Shown here: piece after piece, positions 27,964 to 39,671 of the stretch
Numbering within the stretch: position 1 is the stretch's first letter
Layout of the letters: each line of letters begins with the position of its first letter
From: Pandoraea sputorum
GTDB lineage: Bacteria > Pseudomonadota > Gammaproteobacteria > Burkholderiales > Burkholderiaceae
NCBI RefSeq assembly: GCF_000814845.2
Contig: NZ_CP010431.2
Span: 1,116,001-1,180,000, forward strand
Direction: 5' to 3'
Length of the DNA: 64,000 nucleotides
The notes under the pieces: model-generated
The model's input: only the letters and a program-made list of their open reading frames with translations
What the model was told of the DNA's origin: nothing
The model's database searches: none
Program-made: the position numbers and the translations under genes

Positions 27964-28039
27964 GGGGGATTAGCTCAGCTGGGAGAGCACCTGCTTTGCA
28001 AGCAGGGGGTCGTCGGTTCGATCCCGTCATCCTCCACCA
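27964..28039 (+). tRNA. tRNA-Ala (anticodon TGC)
   Basis: The 76-nt cloverleaf has acceptor arm GGGGGAT/ATCCTCC with one G-T pair, anticodon loop TTTGCAA, T loop TTCGATC and an encoded CCA end. It follows tRNA-Ile by 51 nt in the 16S-23S spacer. Confidence 0.97.
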
Positions 28040-28155
28040 AAAACCTTAGATCACATCGATGTCAGTCAAAAGCGCTTTACGTCTGTAGTAAATCCCCTGT
28101 GATGAATTACAAGCTAAGTGAGTGCTTTTGAATGACAGCAATGTCATGCAGTTTA

Positions 28156-28167
28156 TGTTCTTTAACA
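28156..28167 (+). promoter_or_regulatory. boxA antitermination element before 23S rRNA
   Basis: TGTTCTTTAACA is a near-perfect boxA, placed in the spacer about 170 nt before 23S. NusB/NusE-type antitermination factors bind such sites. The remaining spacer from 28040 to 28337 holds no gene. Confidence 0.8.
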
Positions 28168-28337
28168 ATTTGGAAGAAGAAGTAGTACAACGGAAGCGCG
28201 TTAGAGATGGCGCGTGGAAATTGTACGGGTTGTGATTGTATCAACCAGTATTTAAGTGATCGAAAGATGACTTGGAATACGGCACAACGCTAATACTCAA
28301 CCTATGAAGAATGTGTCGAAAGACGCACTCGTTATAG

Positions 28338-31214
<2,877 letters not shown>

Positions 31215-31342
31215 ATAACCAGTGTGTTTTTCCTGGTGTGAGTATCGCTGTGCCGATACACTCACAACCCACAATATTTGTTGTACTACGCTTCTTCCGA
31301 ATTGGTTTTGTTGACCTCAGGTCAGCAGAACATACAAGTTAA

Positions 31343-31456
31343 GCCTGATGACCATAGCGAGTTGGAACCACCCCTTCCCATCCCGAACAGGACCGTGAAA
31401 CGACTCCACGCCGATGATAGTGCGGATACCCGTGTGAAAGTAGGTAATCGTCAGGC
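31343..31456 (+). rRNA. rrf: 5S ribosomal RNA
   Basis: The terminal stem GCCTGA/TCAGGC encloses about 114 nt with the conserved CCCATCCCGAACAGGACCGT and CGCCGATGATAGTG segments. Mature ends may differ by one or two bases. Confidence 0.95.
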
Positions 31457-31463
31457 TCCCCTT

Positions 31464-31499
31464 AAAAACCCCTTGCTACAGCAGTAGCAAGGGGTTTTT
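31464..31499 (+). terminator. Terminator of the rRNA operon
   Basis: Two 16-base perfectly complementary arms (AAAAACCCCTTGCTAC / GTAGCAAGGGGTTTTT) with a 4-nt loop, 7 nt after 5S. The symmetric A and T runs make it usable in both directions. Confidence 0.93.
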
Positions 31500-31627
31500 G
31501 CTTTGTAGCGCTCGCTTTGTAGCACTCGCTTTGAGCGCACTCGGGCATCCACCGCTCTTAATCTATCCCACTCGTGTATTGCGAGTGCGGCAACGCTTCT
31601 TGAAGAAAACGACGCGTTCGGTTTTCG

Positions 31628-31818
31628 TCAAGCCAGGTCAGGGGATTTGTCGCAGCCGTTGACGTAATCGCGTCGCATGGACGCCTCGGCAAATCTTATG
31701 GCGTCTGCGTCAGGCGACACGGCGACGACCCCTAAGTAACGCTCTGATTGCGACAGCAAATCTTCGGTCTCTTGCTGATGCTCCCCTGGCTCGCTTGAGG
31801 AATGGTGCGCGGTTCCCC
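31628..31818 (-). pseudogene. Possible 3' remnant of an unidentified gene
   Basis: Read on the minus strand, a frame ending in TGA at 31628 gives a protein-like C-terminus (QQETEDLLSQSERYLGVVAV, then DADAIRFAEASMRRDYV). It has no good start and its upstream part loses protein character. A second minus-strand frame near 32144-32310 contains the nearly identical QQQETEDLL segment, then diverges. The simplest reading is two broken copies of one gene end. I do not recognise the family and the call is tentative. Confidence 0.3.
31755..31800. repeat. Direct repeat, copy 1 (46 bp)
   Basis: It begins AGCAAATCTTCGGTCTCTTG and ends CTGGCTCGCTTGAGG. The second copy at 32144-32190 differs by only a few bases and one extra base, 389 bp away in the same orientation. 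Confidence 0.85.
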
Positions 31819-32143
31819 TCCATCGATCTCTGCCCTCTCTCCATCAACCGTTCGGAGGCGTCGCTATCGTCCGGCCAAGCACGCCGGGTTCATCGGAGTG
31901 AGTTGAACAACTCATCCAGCCTTTGGGCAGCGTTAGTCCTGCGCAAATTCCTCACATCCCTGCAAGACACCGCACTGCTCGATCGACGTACACAAGGCGC
32001 GCGCGACACCCATACGTCGCGACAAAGGGCTAACGTAAATGCTTTCGAGAAAGTGACATGCCCCCTGCAAACAGGGCCAGCCGAAGTCTAGTAAAGTTCG
32101 TTTTCGGAGAAGAAGACGAACATGAAGAAGCGACTTACGGAAT

Positions 32144-32190
32144 AGCAAATCTTCGGTCTCTTGCTGCTGTTCCGCCTGGCTCGCTTGAGG
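32144..32190. repeat. Direct repeat, copy 2 (47 bp)
   Basis: Same sequence as 31755-31800 with small changes in the middle (CTGTTCCG instead of ATGCTCC). On the minus strand both copies encode an ETEDLL-containing peptide. Confidence 0.85.
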
Positions 32191-32333
32191 CCAATGCACT
32201 TTCCTTAGCGCACCCCAGGACATTAGTTCGTCGGGGCGATCGGTTTGACGTGAAAGTGCAGACGCTTCATCGCTGAGTTCTTGTTTAAGTCCAGACACCT
32301 TAGCCCACACCGACCGCTCACATTCTTACGGCC

Positions 32334-32369
32334 AAAAGAAAACGCGCTGCCCATCGGACAGCGCGTTTT
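32334..32369 (-). terminator. Terminator of the ten-gene minus-strand operon
   Basis: An 11-bp stem (AAAACGCGCTG / CAGCGCGTTTT) with a 9-nt loop. On the minus strand it is followed by TTTTCTTTT, a good U tract. It lies past both the intact CMD gene and its truncated copy. Confidence 0.85.
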
Positions 32370-32373
32370 GTAT

Positions 32374-32612
32374 TTCTGCCGCAGATTACCCACGCTATAT
32401 CAGACCGCCGCCACCACCTCCGGGAACACCGGTTCGCCCAGATTCAGCATTAGACGGTTGGCCCACGCGAAGATGGCAATGGAGTGGTTTTGTCCTTCTG
32501 CCGCGGATGTTACCCACCGCTATATCAGACCGCCGCCACTGTCTCCGGGAACACCGGTTCGCCGAGATTCAGCATCAGACGGTTGGCCCACGCGAAGATG
32601 GCAATGGAGTGG
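32374..32612. repeat. Tandem duplication of a gene 3' end (two about 115-bp copies)
   Basis: Copy A (32374-32487) and copy B (32496-32612) share TTCTGCCGC, TATATCAGACCGCCGCCA, CCGGTTCGCC and GGCCCACGCGAAGATGGCAA with only scattered substitutions and a short indel. Copy B is the real end of the CMD gene at 32525-33124. Copy A is truncated. Confidence 0.92.
32400..32487 (-). pseudogene. Truncated copy of the CMD/peroxidase-like gene 3' end
   Basis: The minus-strand frame of copy A reads HSIAIFAWANRLMLNLGEP, then VFPEVVAAV and stop, against PETVAAV in the intact gene. Most changes are silent, so the copy has either been under selection before truncation or derives from a second related gene. 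It has no start and cannot make a protein by itself. Confidence 0.8.
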
Positions 32613-33124
32613 ATCAGGTCCAGGATCTCCGCATCGGTCAGGCCGACGTCGCGCAACGCCTGCAATTGTGCCGGGCGCACATCGCCAGGCGTCTCCGTCA
32701 GCGCAATCGAGAACTGCGCAATCGCCTTTTCACGATCCGTCGTCCCCGCAGTGCGCGGTTCGTCAAACACTTCGCGAATGACGTCGTTACGTTTCGCCAA
32801 CTGCTCGAATCGCTGCGCATGCACCGATGCACAATACACGCATCCATTGATCCGCGAGACGACGGTCGTCGACAGCTCGCGCTCAGCGCGTGGCATACCG
32901 CCCGGCGCGTACATGATGGCGTTAAACGCCGCAGAACGTTGACGAAGGATCTCGGGTTGATGCACGAGGAAGAGGTAATAATCCGACGTCTTCGCTTTCG
33001 GATGACTCTCTTCCAGCACCGCTACCTGCTCCGGCGTCGCCTTGTCGAGTTCGACCACATCAAGCCAGGCGTCCCAGTCGAGCGACTCGTTGGTAAATCC
33101 ATGCGAACGGATGATTTCGCTCAT
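32525..33124 (-). CDS. Alkylhydroperoxidase/CMD-family peroxidase-related protein
   Basis: The 199-residue protein belongs to the AhpD/carboxymuconolactone-decarboxylase superfamily, peroxidase-related branch. The signature GCVYCASVHAQR holds the redox CxxC and the downstream His of AhpD-type active sites. RELSTTVVSRING before it and LNLGEPVFPE near the end fit the peroxidase-related group. A role in reducing organic hydroperoxides or an uncharacterised oxidation step is likely. It overlaps the upstream CMD gene by 4 nt (ATGA) and is the last intact gene of the operon. Families resembling this pair are known beside peptide-type ABC transporters, from memory of the Avi_7169/Avi_7170 models; the assignment to those models is not verified. 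Confidence 0.88.
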   Translation of the reverse strand: MSEIIRSHGFTNESLDWDAWLDVVELDKATPEQVAVLEESHPKAKTSDYYLFLVHQPEILRQRSAAFNAIMYAPGGMPRAERELSTTVVSRINGCVYCASVHAQRFEQLAKRNDVIREVFDEPRTAGTTDREKAIAQFSIALTETPGDVRPAQLQALRDVGLTDAEILDLIHSIAIFAWANRLMLNLGEPVFPETVAAV

Positions 33125-33657
33125 GCCGTCACCTCCTGCGGAGCCAGTTGTTTGAGTGCTTGCAGTCCTGCTACCAGACGCGTCTGATACGACAGGAACG
33201 CAATCAGCTGTGCCAATGCAACGACGGCCGGTGTCGTCAATCCCGCTGCCGGCAGCTTGTGCAGTGCTTCCTTATCCCCCGCCACCGGGTTCTCGATCAG
33301 CGTGCGCGTGAATGTCAGAATCGCGTGCAGACGCGCATCCGTCACATCGTCGGGCGACCCGGATTCTGCGGCCTTCAACTGCGCTGCATCGACATCATGC
33401 TTGCTCAACTCGACGCGATAGTGCGCAGCGAGCGCCGGCGAGGGCGTCAGGCGACTCGCGTACAGCCCGACGAGCAAGCGCTCCACGAGCGAGAGGCCTT
33501 CGAGCGCCGGATCGAACAGCCCGTCGTAGCTGCCCTGCGTGGCGACGGCCACCTTATCGCGCGCATGACGCAGCGTATGCGTCGCCGTCCCCTGCGTCAG
33601 TCCCGCGACGCGGTCGACGAGATCGTTGGCGATGTCGTATTGAGTGTTGACGGTCAT
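33121..33657 (-). CDS. CMD-domain protein, second of a pair
   Basis: At 178 residues it has the helical carboxymuconolactone-decarboxylase-like fold signatures: DPALEGLSLVERLLVGLYAS, LHAILTFTRTLIENPVAGDK and VALAQLIAFLSYQTRLVAGL. It has no CxxC, unlike its neighbour, so the two may form a mixed complex or have different roles. I chose the ATG at 33657 (AAGGACAATC before it) over a longer frame that overlaps the upstream hydrolase gene. It overlaps the hydrolase stop by 4 nt and the next gene by 4 nt, so translation is probably coupled. Substrate unknown. Confidence 0.8.
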   Translation of the reverse strand: MTVNTQYDIANDLVDRVAGLTQGTATHTLRHARDKVAVATQGSYDGLFDPALEGLSLVERLLVGLYASRLTPSPALAAHYRVELSKHDVDAAQLKAAESGSPDDVTDARLHAILTFTRTLIENPVAGDKEALHKLPAAGLTTPAVVALAQLIAFLSYQTRLVAGLQALKQLAPQEVTA

Positions 33658-34988
33658 GATTGTCCTTGTGAATGAGCGCGCTCGGCCACAGCCTGCGCGA
33701 GGAACGCCTGCACCGCAGCCCACGAACGCTCGTCGGCGATCGCGTTGGCCTCCGGCTCGCCGCCGCCGGTGCTGATCTTGCCTGAGACGGGATGGGCGTA
33801 GACGAGCTGCGTGGTCGGTACAAACGGGAACACGATGGCGTGCCCTGCCCGGTCGAAGTCGAGATGCTCGACGACGTGCGGATGCGCATGCGCTGCAAGC
33901 CGCTGCGTCACCATTCGCGAATAGAGACTCGACGGCCACGAACCATCGTCCTGCGCTGAGAGCAACATCACCGGTCCGAGAATTTTCTCGACGGGGATGC
34001 GTGCACGCTCGACGGCATCCGCATCGTCAAGCGCCGTCAGCATGGCCTTGGCGTGACGATGAGGCGGTGGGCCTTCGTCGAAGGGCGCCCAGGACGCCGT
34101 CCGGTTGTTTTCCCAGATGTGCGGCAACGGCTTGCCGTCGAGCAGCCAGGTCGGACCTTCGCGACCGATGGCCGGATCGCAAGCATTCTGCGCGCTGTGG
34201 ATCAGCGCACTCGGTACGTAGCCGATCACCGCAGAGACGGCCTCAGGGAAGGTCGCACCAAGCAGTAGCACCAACTCGCCACCCCGCGATTGCCCCGAGA
34301 GGGCGACGAAGTCATGGGCCGGGCGTACCGTCCGGCGCAACCAGTCCATGCCCTGCTTGAAGTATTCGAGCGGCGTATTGGAGATGTAGTCGGGCAGCCC
34401 CGGTCCCTTGAAGTAGCCGAGGGCGAATGCCGCGTAACCATGCGACGCATACAACGCGGCGCGCGGCTCGTTGATCCCGCCACCGGACCCGTTGAGGATC
34501 ATGACGGCGGGATGCGGCCCTTCACCCGGCGGCAGATACAGCGTGCCGACGAGTCCGTCTTCACGCACATCGCGTCGCGTCACGCCTTCGGCGGCGAGTC
34601 GTTGCGTGAACGACACCGACGAGCGCAGCGAGCCGTCGACCGCTTGCGCCACTACCGTCGTCACGAGCGGAGCGATGACCGGTTGCGCAAAGACGTCGCG
34701 ACTCTTGCCGTCTTCCGGCACTTGCGACCAGACAAGGCCCATCGCGGACACGCCCTGGTAGCTGCCGCTGACGGGGGCGTCGCGCGATACGTCGACCGTG
34801 CCGTCGGCATCGGCCACGAACGTCGCCTGCGCATGCCAGACCACGCCACCCGCCCGCGCCGTGCGGGCGGTGAGCGTGACCTGAGCGCCGGGCGTTGCGC
34901 CGCGCACCACCAGATGACGCGGCACGTCGATCAGCGCGTCAGCGGGCGTCGCCGTCAGTATGAGAGATGAGGTCATCGATGACGTCAT
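33654..34988 (-). CDS. Acyl-CoA thioesterase / BAAT-family hydrolase
   Basis: The 444-residue product has the N-terminal beta-sandwich of acyl-CoA thioester hydrolase/bile-acid-CoA amino-acid transferase proteins (ALIDVPRHLVVRGATPG to about residue 130). An alpha/beta-hydrolase domain follows, starting LVGTLYLPPGEGPHPAVMIL. The nucleophile elbow is GQSRGGEL (Ser, not the Cys of true amino-acid transferases). The acid is likely in LSAQDDGSWPS and the His in FDRAGHAI. It should cleave a thioester, ester or amide in the cytoplasm, as no signal peptide is present. Placed after the transporter genes, it may process the imported compound. Length is normal for the family. Confidence 0.87.
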   Translation of the reverse strand: MTSSMTSSLILTATPADALIDVPRHLVVRGATPGAQVTLTARTARAGGVVWHAQATFVADADGTVDVSRDAPVSGSYQGVSAMGLVWSQVPEDGKSRDVFAQPVIAPLVTTVVAQAVDGSLRSSVSFTQRLAAEGVTRRDVREDGLVGTLYLPPGEGPHPAVMILNGSGGGINEPRAALYASHGYAAFALGYFKGPGLPDYISNTPLEYFKQGMDWLRRTVRPAHDFVALSGQSRGGELVLLLGATFPEAVSAVIGYVPSALIHSAQNACDPAIGREGPTWLLDGKPLPHIWENNRTASWAPFDEGPPPHRHAKAMLTALDDADAVERARIPVEKILGPVMLLSAQDDGSWPSSLYSRMVTQRLAAHAHPHVVEHLDFDRAGHAIVFPFVPTTQLVYAHPVSGKISTGGGEPEANAIADERSWAAVQAFLAQAVAERAHSQGQS

Positions 34989-35002
34989 AACGCGTCGACG
35001 CC

Positions 35003-36583
35003 TTACTTCGCGGCCTTGGTCACTTGCATCGCGACGGTGCGATCGCTCGTGAACGGCGTGACCTTCAGACCCTTACGTGCGGCCCAGATGTTCTGGTAGT
35101 GGTACAGCGGGATCGTGCCGACGTCGTCCGTCTCGACCTTCACCGACTGACGCAGGATCGCTTCACGCTTGCCTTCGTCGAACTCGGCCGTCGAGGCGTC
35201 GAGTGCCTTGTCAATGGCCGGGTTGCTGTAGTGACCCCAGTTCGACGCGCCCAGCCCCTTCTTTGCGTCGACCGTCGCCAGTACGTTCACGAGCGCGTAG
35301 CTCGCTTCGCCCGTGCCGTTACCCCATGCCAACATCGTCATGGCGTACTCGTTCTTGTTCGCACGGCTCGAATACACGGCCCAAGGCACCACTTCCACTT
35401 GTGTCTTCACGCCGATACGCGTCCAGAACTGCGCCACGGCCTGCGCCGTCTCCGGCCCTTGCGGGTAGCGGTCGTTCGGCACGTGCATGGTCAGCTTGAA
35501 GCCTTCCGGGAAACCCGCTTCGGCCAGCAGCTTCTTGGCTTGTGCGGCATCGAACGGAATGTCCTTCACGTCCGGGTTGTAGCCGAAGGTGTCCTTCGGC
35601 ATCCACTGGTTGGCCACGCTGGCCGTGCCTTGCATGATGCGCGAGACGATCGCTTCACGGCTGATGGCGAGCGACAGCGCGCGGCGCACACGCACGTCGA
35701 GCAGCGGGTTCTTCGCGAGCGGCTTGCCAGCGTTGTCGGTGATGTACTGGTTGGTGCCTTCACGGAAGCTCGGTTGCAGCAGCATCACGCGCAGACCCGG
35801 ATACGGGTAGACGGTCACGTTCGGCGCTTTCTTCAGGCGCGGGATGTCCGACGCCGGGACCTTGTCGATCACGTCGACGTCACCGGCCAGCAGCGCAGCC
35901 GTACGTGCTGCACCATTATTGATGTAGCGATAGTCGACCTTCTCCCACTCCGATTTACCCGCCCAGTAGTTGTCGTTGCGCACCATCTCCACGCGGTCGC
36001 CCGGCGTGTACGAGACGTACTTGAACGGGCCGGTGCCGACCATGGCGCGTCCCGCGTTGTAGTCGTCGGTATTCGACTTTTCGCCCACGTGCTTGCTGAC
36101 GATGTGCACCGACGCGAGGTTCAGCGGCAGGTCCGGGTTCGGAATCTTCGTCTTGACGACGAGCGTGAGCGGGTCCGGCGCGCTCATCGTGTCGATGGTG
36201 CGCAGGTAGCCAGCAAAAGTCGCCACGCTGCCCGGCACGTTACGCGCGCGTTGGTACGAGTAGATGACGTCGGCGGCCGTGAACGGTTGGCCGTCGTGCC
36301 ACTTCACGTTCGGACGCAGCTTGAATTCCCACGTCTTCGAGTCGAGCGCCTTCCACGACACGGCGAGGCCCGGCTGGAGCTTGTTCCACTTGTTCTCGAC
36401 GAGCAGATCCCAGAAATGCAGATCCACCGAGCGGTCACCCGCGTGGTTGTTCAACTGCGGGTCGAGCGACGAGAGCGGGTCGGCAAAGGCGATACGCAGC
36501 GTCGAGGAATTGGCTTGGGCGGAGGCCGCTGCGCTCGTCACGAGCAGGGCAGCCGCCAGAGAGGACAACAAGAAGCGTTTCAT
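35003..36583 (-). CDS. Peptide/nickel-type ABC transporter substrate-binding protein
   Basis: The 526-residue protein has a signal peptide (MKRFLLSSLAAALLVTSAAA, cleaved near AQANS) and an SBP_bac_5 (DppA/OppA) body: LRIAFADPLSSLDPQ, WEFKLRPNVKWHDGQPFTA, GTGPFKYVSYTPGDRVEMVR and LDVRVRRALSLAISREAIV are typical. It would capture the ligand in the periplasm and hand it to the permeases encoded upstream. A TTG two codons earlier is possible, but the ATG at 36583 fits the signal peptide better. No lipobox Cys is present, so it is soluble. The surrounding monooxygenase, hydrolase and CMD genes suggest the ligand is not a simple nutrient peptide. Confidence 0.93.
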   Translation of the reverse strand: MKRFLLSSLAAALLVTSAAASAQANSSTLRIAFADPLSSLDPQLNNHAGDRSVDLHFWDLLVENKWNKLQPGLAVSWKALDSKTWEFKLRPNVKWHDGQPFTAADVIYSYQRARNVPGSVATFAGYLRTIDTMSAPDPLTLVVKTKIPNPDLPLNLASVHIVSKHVGEKSNTDDYNAGRAMVGTGPFKYVSYTPGDRVEMVRNDNYWAGKSEWEKVDYRYINNGAARTAALLAGDVDVIDKVPASDIPRLKKAPNVTVYPYPGLRVMLLQPSFREGTNQYITDNAGKPLAKNPLLDVRVRRALSLAISREAIVSRIMQGTASVANQWMPKDTFGYNPDVKDIPFDAAQAKKLLAEAGFPEGFKLTMHVPNDRYPQGPETAQAVAQFWTRIGVKTQVEVVPWAVYSSRANKNEYAMTMLAWGNGTGEASYALVNVLATVDAKKGLGASNWGHYSNPAIDKALDASTAEFDEGKREAILRQSVKVETDDVGTIPLYHYQNIWAARKGLKVTPFTSDRTVAMQVTKAAK

Positions 36584-36640
36584 TATCAATCGATCCTGGT
36601 CGTTGGTGATTCGTTAAGAAGAGCTTTCGGTGAATGCGGG

Positions 36641-37711
36641 TCAGTTGTCGTTCAGATGACACGCACTGACGTGATTGATGGCCACACCGCGCAGTGTCGG
36701 CACCTCCGTGCGGCAACGCGGCATGGCGTGCGGACAGCGCGGATGGAAGTGACAGCCACTGGGCGGTGCAATCGGGCTCGGGATTTCGCCGCGAATCGCG
36801 GAGAACGTCTTGTGACGCACATCGATGCGCGGAATCTCGGCGAGCAGCGCCTGCGTGTACGGATGGTTCGGACGGCGGAAGACTTCTTCGACCGGCGCGC
36901 TCTCGACGATGCGTCCGAGGTACATGATCACCACGCGATCCGAGAGATGCTCGACCACGCCGAGATCATGGCTAATGAACACATACGTCAGACGCAGTTG
37001 CTCGCGCAGGTCCATGAACAGATTCAGAATCTGCGCCTGAATCGAGACATCGAGCGCGGCGACCGCTTCGTCGCACACGAGCAGATCGGGATTCACCGCC
37101 AACGCGCGGGCGATGCCGATACGCTGACGCTGTCCGCCGCTGAACTGGTGCGGATAACGGTGACGCAGCGCAGGATCGAGACCGGCGCGTTGTAGCTGTG
37201 CGCTCACGTAGTCGTCGAAACCGGCACGATCTGTCAGCCCATGCACGAGCGCGCCTTCGCCGACGATGCGGTCGATACGCAGTCGAGGGTTCAGACTCGC
37301 GTACGGATCCTGAAAGATCATCTGAATCTTCAGACGCGCATCGCGTTGCTCGTCCGCCGACAATGCCTCTGCGGGCCGTCCGTGAATCTGCACTTCGCCG
37401 GAAGACGGCTTGAGCAAACCCGCGAGCATGCGTCCGAGCGTGGACTTGCCGCAGCCCGACTCACCCACGAGACCGACCACTTCTCCGGGCTTGACGATAA
37501 GATCGACGTTATCGACCGCACGCACGACGGCCGGCGGATGCGCGAGACCGGCGCGCTGCAGCAGACGTCCGGCAGGGCCGACGTGACGCTCGCCGAAACG
37601 CTTGCTCACCCCGCGCAGCGCCACGATAGGCGCAGGCAGCGTGGCGCTGGGACTGACCGACTTGCCGAAACCGGCGGTGGCCGGCTGACTTTGCGGCAGC
37701 GGCGTATTCAT
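36641..37711 (-). CDS. Peptide-type ABC transporter ATP-binding protein (DppF/OppF-like)
   Basis: The 356-residue ATPase has Walker [10 protein letters not shown], signature [15 protein letters not shown] and a Walker B segment [12 protein letters not shown], where the usual DEP is DEA; the catalytic Glu is present. The C-terminal oligopeptide-transporter extension is there ([15 protein letters not shown], and [14 protein letters not shown] with its Cys cluster). A 70-residue lead before the ATPase core is Pro/Ser-rich, then [20 protein letters not shown] inserts between the first strand and the Walker region, as in DppF. The start at 37711 (AAGGAGATGGT before it) overlaps the preceding stop as ATGA. 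Confidence 0.93.
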   Translation of the reverse strand: MNTPLPQSQPATAGFGKSVSPSATLPAPIVALRGVSKRFGERHVGPAGRLLQRAGLAHPPAVVRAVDNVDLIVKPGEVVGLVGESGCGKSTLGRMLAGLLKPSSGEVQIHGRPAEALSADEQRDARLKIQMIFQDPYASLNPRLRIDRIVGEGALVHGLTDRAGFDDYVSAQLQRAGLDPALRHRYPHQFSGGQRQRIGIARALAVNPDLLVCDEAVAALDVSIQAQILNLFMDLREQLRLTYVFISHDLGVVEHLSDRVVIMYLGRIVESAPVEEVFRRPNHPYTQALLAEIPRIDVRHKTFSAIRGEIPSPIAPPSGCHFHPRCPHAMPRCRTEVPTLRGVAINHVSACHLNDN

Positions 37712-38730
37712 ACCATCTCCTTTTGCAGCGCAGCGCCCGGGTGGAAGCAACGCACGAGGCGACCCGGCGAGGTCTGCGTCATCTCGGGACGCTCGCCACA
37801 GACCGCCGTTGCGTAGGCGCAGCGCGACGCGAATGCGCATCCCGCTGGCATGTTCGTCAGATTCGGCGTCATGCCGGGAATTTGCCGCAGACGCTGGCCA
37901 CGCTTGTTCAGACTTGGCAAGCTGCCGATGAGGCCTGCGGTGTAGGGGTGCTGTGGTGCGTCGAGGACCGCGTCGACCGCGCCCTGTTCGACGATGCGTC
38001 CCGCATACATCACGGCGAGCGTATCGGCCAGGCCTGCTACGACCGACAGATCGTGCGTAATCCAGATGAGCGCGGTGCCGTTCTGACGCGCCAGCTTCTG
38101 CACTTCGGAGAGGATCTGGGCCTGAATCGTGACGTCGAGCGCCGTGGTCGGTTCGTCCGCGATGATCAGATCCGGGCGATGCAGCATGGCGATGGCAATC
38201 GCCACACGTTGGCGCATGCCGCCCGAGAGTTGATGCGGATATGCGCGCAGACGCTCGTCCGGGCTGGGAATGCCCATCATGCCGAGCGTATCGCGTGCGA
38301 GATCGCGCGCCTGCGACTTCGACACCTTCTGATGCGCGCGCACCGCCTCGATCATCTGCACGTCGACGCGCAGCACGGGGTTGAGCGTCATCATCGGATC
38401 CTGAAAGATCATCGCGATGCGATTGCCTTGCAGGTGACGCAATTCGGCGGCCGACATCTTCGTGAGGTCACGGCCCTGGAACAACACTTCACCGCCAACG
38501 ATGCGACCCGGCGCATCGACCAGTCCCATGATCGAGAAACCGGTCACCGACTTGCCCGAGCCGGACTCGCCAACGAGCCCCATGATGTGACCCGGCGGTA
38601 GCGAGAACGAGACGTCGTCAACGGCGGGGAGCGTTCCGGCGCGCGTGATGAATTGCGTGCGCAGATTGCGCACTTCTAGCGTGAGCGGTGCGCTGGTGGA
38701 CGAGGAGGAGGAAGTCACTGCGCCGCTCAT
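37708..38730 (-). CDS. Peptide-type ABC transporter ATP-binding protein (DppD/OppD-like)
   Basis: The 340-residue ATPase has Walker A GESGSGKS, signature [15 protein letters not shown], Walker [13 protein letters not shown] and the H-loop [12 protein letters not shown]. The C-terminal oligopeptide-transporter motif ([15 protein letters not shown], then [16 protein letters not shown]) marks it as the DppD partner of the downstream DppF-type ATPase. It starts at the ATG at 38730, which overlaps the permease stop. The much longer frame continuing upstream is a shadow inside the permease gene. Confidence 0.93.
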   Translation of the reverse strand: MSGAVTSSSSSTSAPLTLEVRNLRTQFITRAGTLPAVDDVSFSLPPGHIMGLVGESGSGKSVTGFSIMGLVDAPGRIVGGEVLFQGRDLTKMSAAELRHLQGNRIAMIFQDPMMTLNPVLRVDVQMIEAVRAHQKVSKSQARDLARDTLGMMGIPSPDERLRAYPHQLSGGMRQRVAIAIAMLHRPDLIIADEPTTALDVTIQAQILSEVQKLARQNGTALIWITHDLSVVAGLADTLAVMYAGRIVEQGAVDAVLDAPQHPYTAGLIGSLPSLNKRGQRLRQIPGMTPNLTNMPAGCAFASRCAYATAVCGERPEMTQTSPGRLVRCFHPGAALQKEMV

Positions 38731-39671
38731 TTCTGCAACCTTGGATTGAACACGTCGCGCAGGCGGTCGCCCACGAGATTGATGGCGACGACCGTGACGA
38801 GCAACGCCAGCCCCGGATACAAGCTGATCCAGTAGTCGCCGGAGAGCATCGTCTGATAGCCGTTGGCGATGAGCAGGCCGAGCGACGGCTCCGTCACCGG
38901 CACACCGAGGCCGAGGAACGACAGCGTGGCTTCGAGCGTGATGGCGCGCGCGACTTGCAACGAGCCGACGACGATCAGCGGCGGCAGGCAGTTCGGCAGG
39001 ATGTGCCCGAGCACGATGCGCCAGTTCGGAATCGCCTGGCAACGCGCGGCTTCGACATACTCGCGACGTGACTCGACCAGCGCCTGCCCGCGCGCGGTTC
39101 GCGCGAAGTAGGCCCATTCGAGAACGACGAGTGTGAGCACCACATTACCGATGCCCTTGCCTACGTAGGCGAGGATCATCAGCGCGACGAGAATCGACGG
39201 GAACGACAGCAGCAGGTCGACCAGACGCATGATGAATGCATCCACGCGACCGCCTGCATAGGCAGCGATCAGGCCGAGGATCGTGCCGAGAATCCCGGCG
39301 ACGAGCGCGGAACCGATGCCCACGCCCAGACTGATACGCAGGCCGTAGATGATGCCGGAGAGCAGGTCGCGTCCCTGGCCGTCGGTGCCGAGCCAGTAGG
39401 TGTAGTGCGCGTCGACGTTTTCCGAGCCGGGCGGCAGCCGGTTGTCCAGCACATTGAGCTGCCCCAGATCGTAGGGATTTTGCGGGGAGATCCACGGTGC
39501 AGTCAGCGCGGCGACGATCAGTACCACGAGCACGACGAGGCCGAGCACAGCGCTCTTCGAACGCAGCAGTTCGCGCAGCCCTTGCTGCCACGGCGATTCG
39601 CGACGCACGGGCACCGGTTCGGTCGCGAGCGCTGGCGTCGGTGCGCTATTGGGGGAAGGATTGAGCGACAT
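38727..39671 (-). CDS. Peptide-type ABC transporter permease (DppC-like)
   Basis: The 314-residue membrane protein has an N-terminal helix (LGLVVLVVLIVAALTAPWI), a periplasmic loop containing HYTYWLGTDGQGRDLLSGII (the DppC signature) and about five further helices. The cytoplasmic EAA-type loop is YVEAARCQAIPNWRIVLGHI. It pairs with the DppB-like permease to form the channel. Stop and start overlap as TGATG with the upstream gene. A longer upstream frame is not supported. Confidence 0.93.
   Translation of the reverse strand: MSLNPSPNSAPTPALATEPVPVRRESPWQQGLRELLRSKSAVLGLVVLVVLIVAALTAPWISPQNPYDLGQLNVLDNRLPPGSENVDAHYTYWLGTDGQGRDLLSGIIYGLRISLGVGIGSALVAGILGTILGLIAAYAGGRVDAFIMRLVDLLLSFPSILVALMILAYVGKGIGNVVLTLVVLEWAYFARTARGQALVESRREYVEAARCQAIPNWRIVLGHILPNCLPPLIVVGSLQVARAITLEATLSFLGLGVPVTEPSLGLLIANGYQTMLSGDYWISLYPGLALLVTVVAINLVGDRLRDVFNPRLQK

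Larger units (their letters stand above)
31500..32333. other. Region without an intact gene; gene debris and repeats
   Basis: No frame here has a ribosome-binding site, family resemblance and codon pattern that together support a gene. The stretch contains two copies of a 46-47 base sequence (31755-31800, 32144-32190) and a probable degenerate minus-strand gene end. It looks like a decayed accessory patch between the rRNA terminator and the CMD gene operon. Confidence 0.5.

Noticed and set aside
27836..28039. tRNA genes as integration sites for a mobile element
   Set aside because: Both tRNAs sit in the normal rRNA spacer. No integrase, transposase or att-like duplication is nearby, and I found no CRISPR array or insertion sequence in the window.
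31795..32310. Frames 31795-32091 (+) and 31933-32310 (-) as protein genes
   Set aside because: Neither has a ribosome-binding site or a recognisable product. The minus-strand one shares a repeat with 31755-31800 and is better described as gene debris.
35024..37195. A 723-codon plus-strand frame across the binding-protein and ATPase genes
   Set aside because: It is antisense to two clear ABC-transporter genes and encodes a low-complexity Arg/His/Val-rich product.
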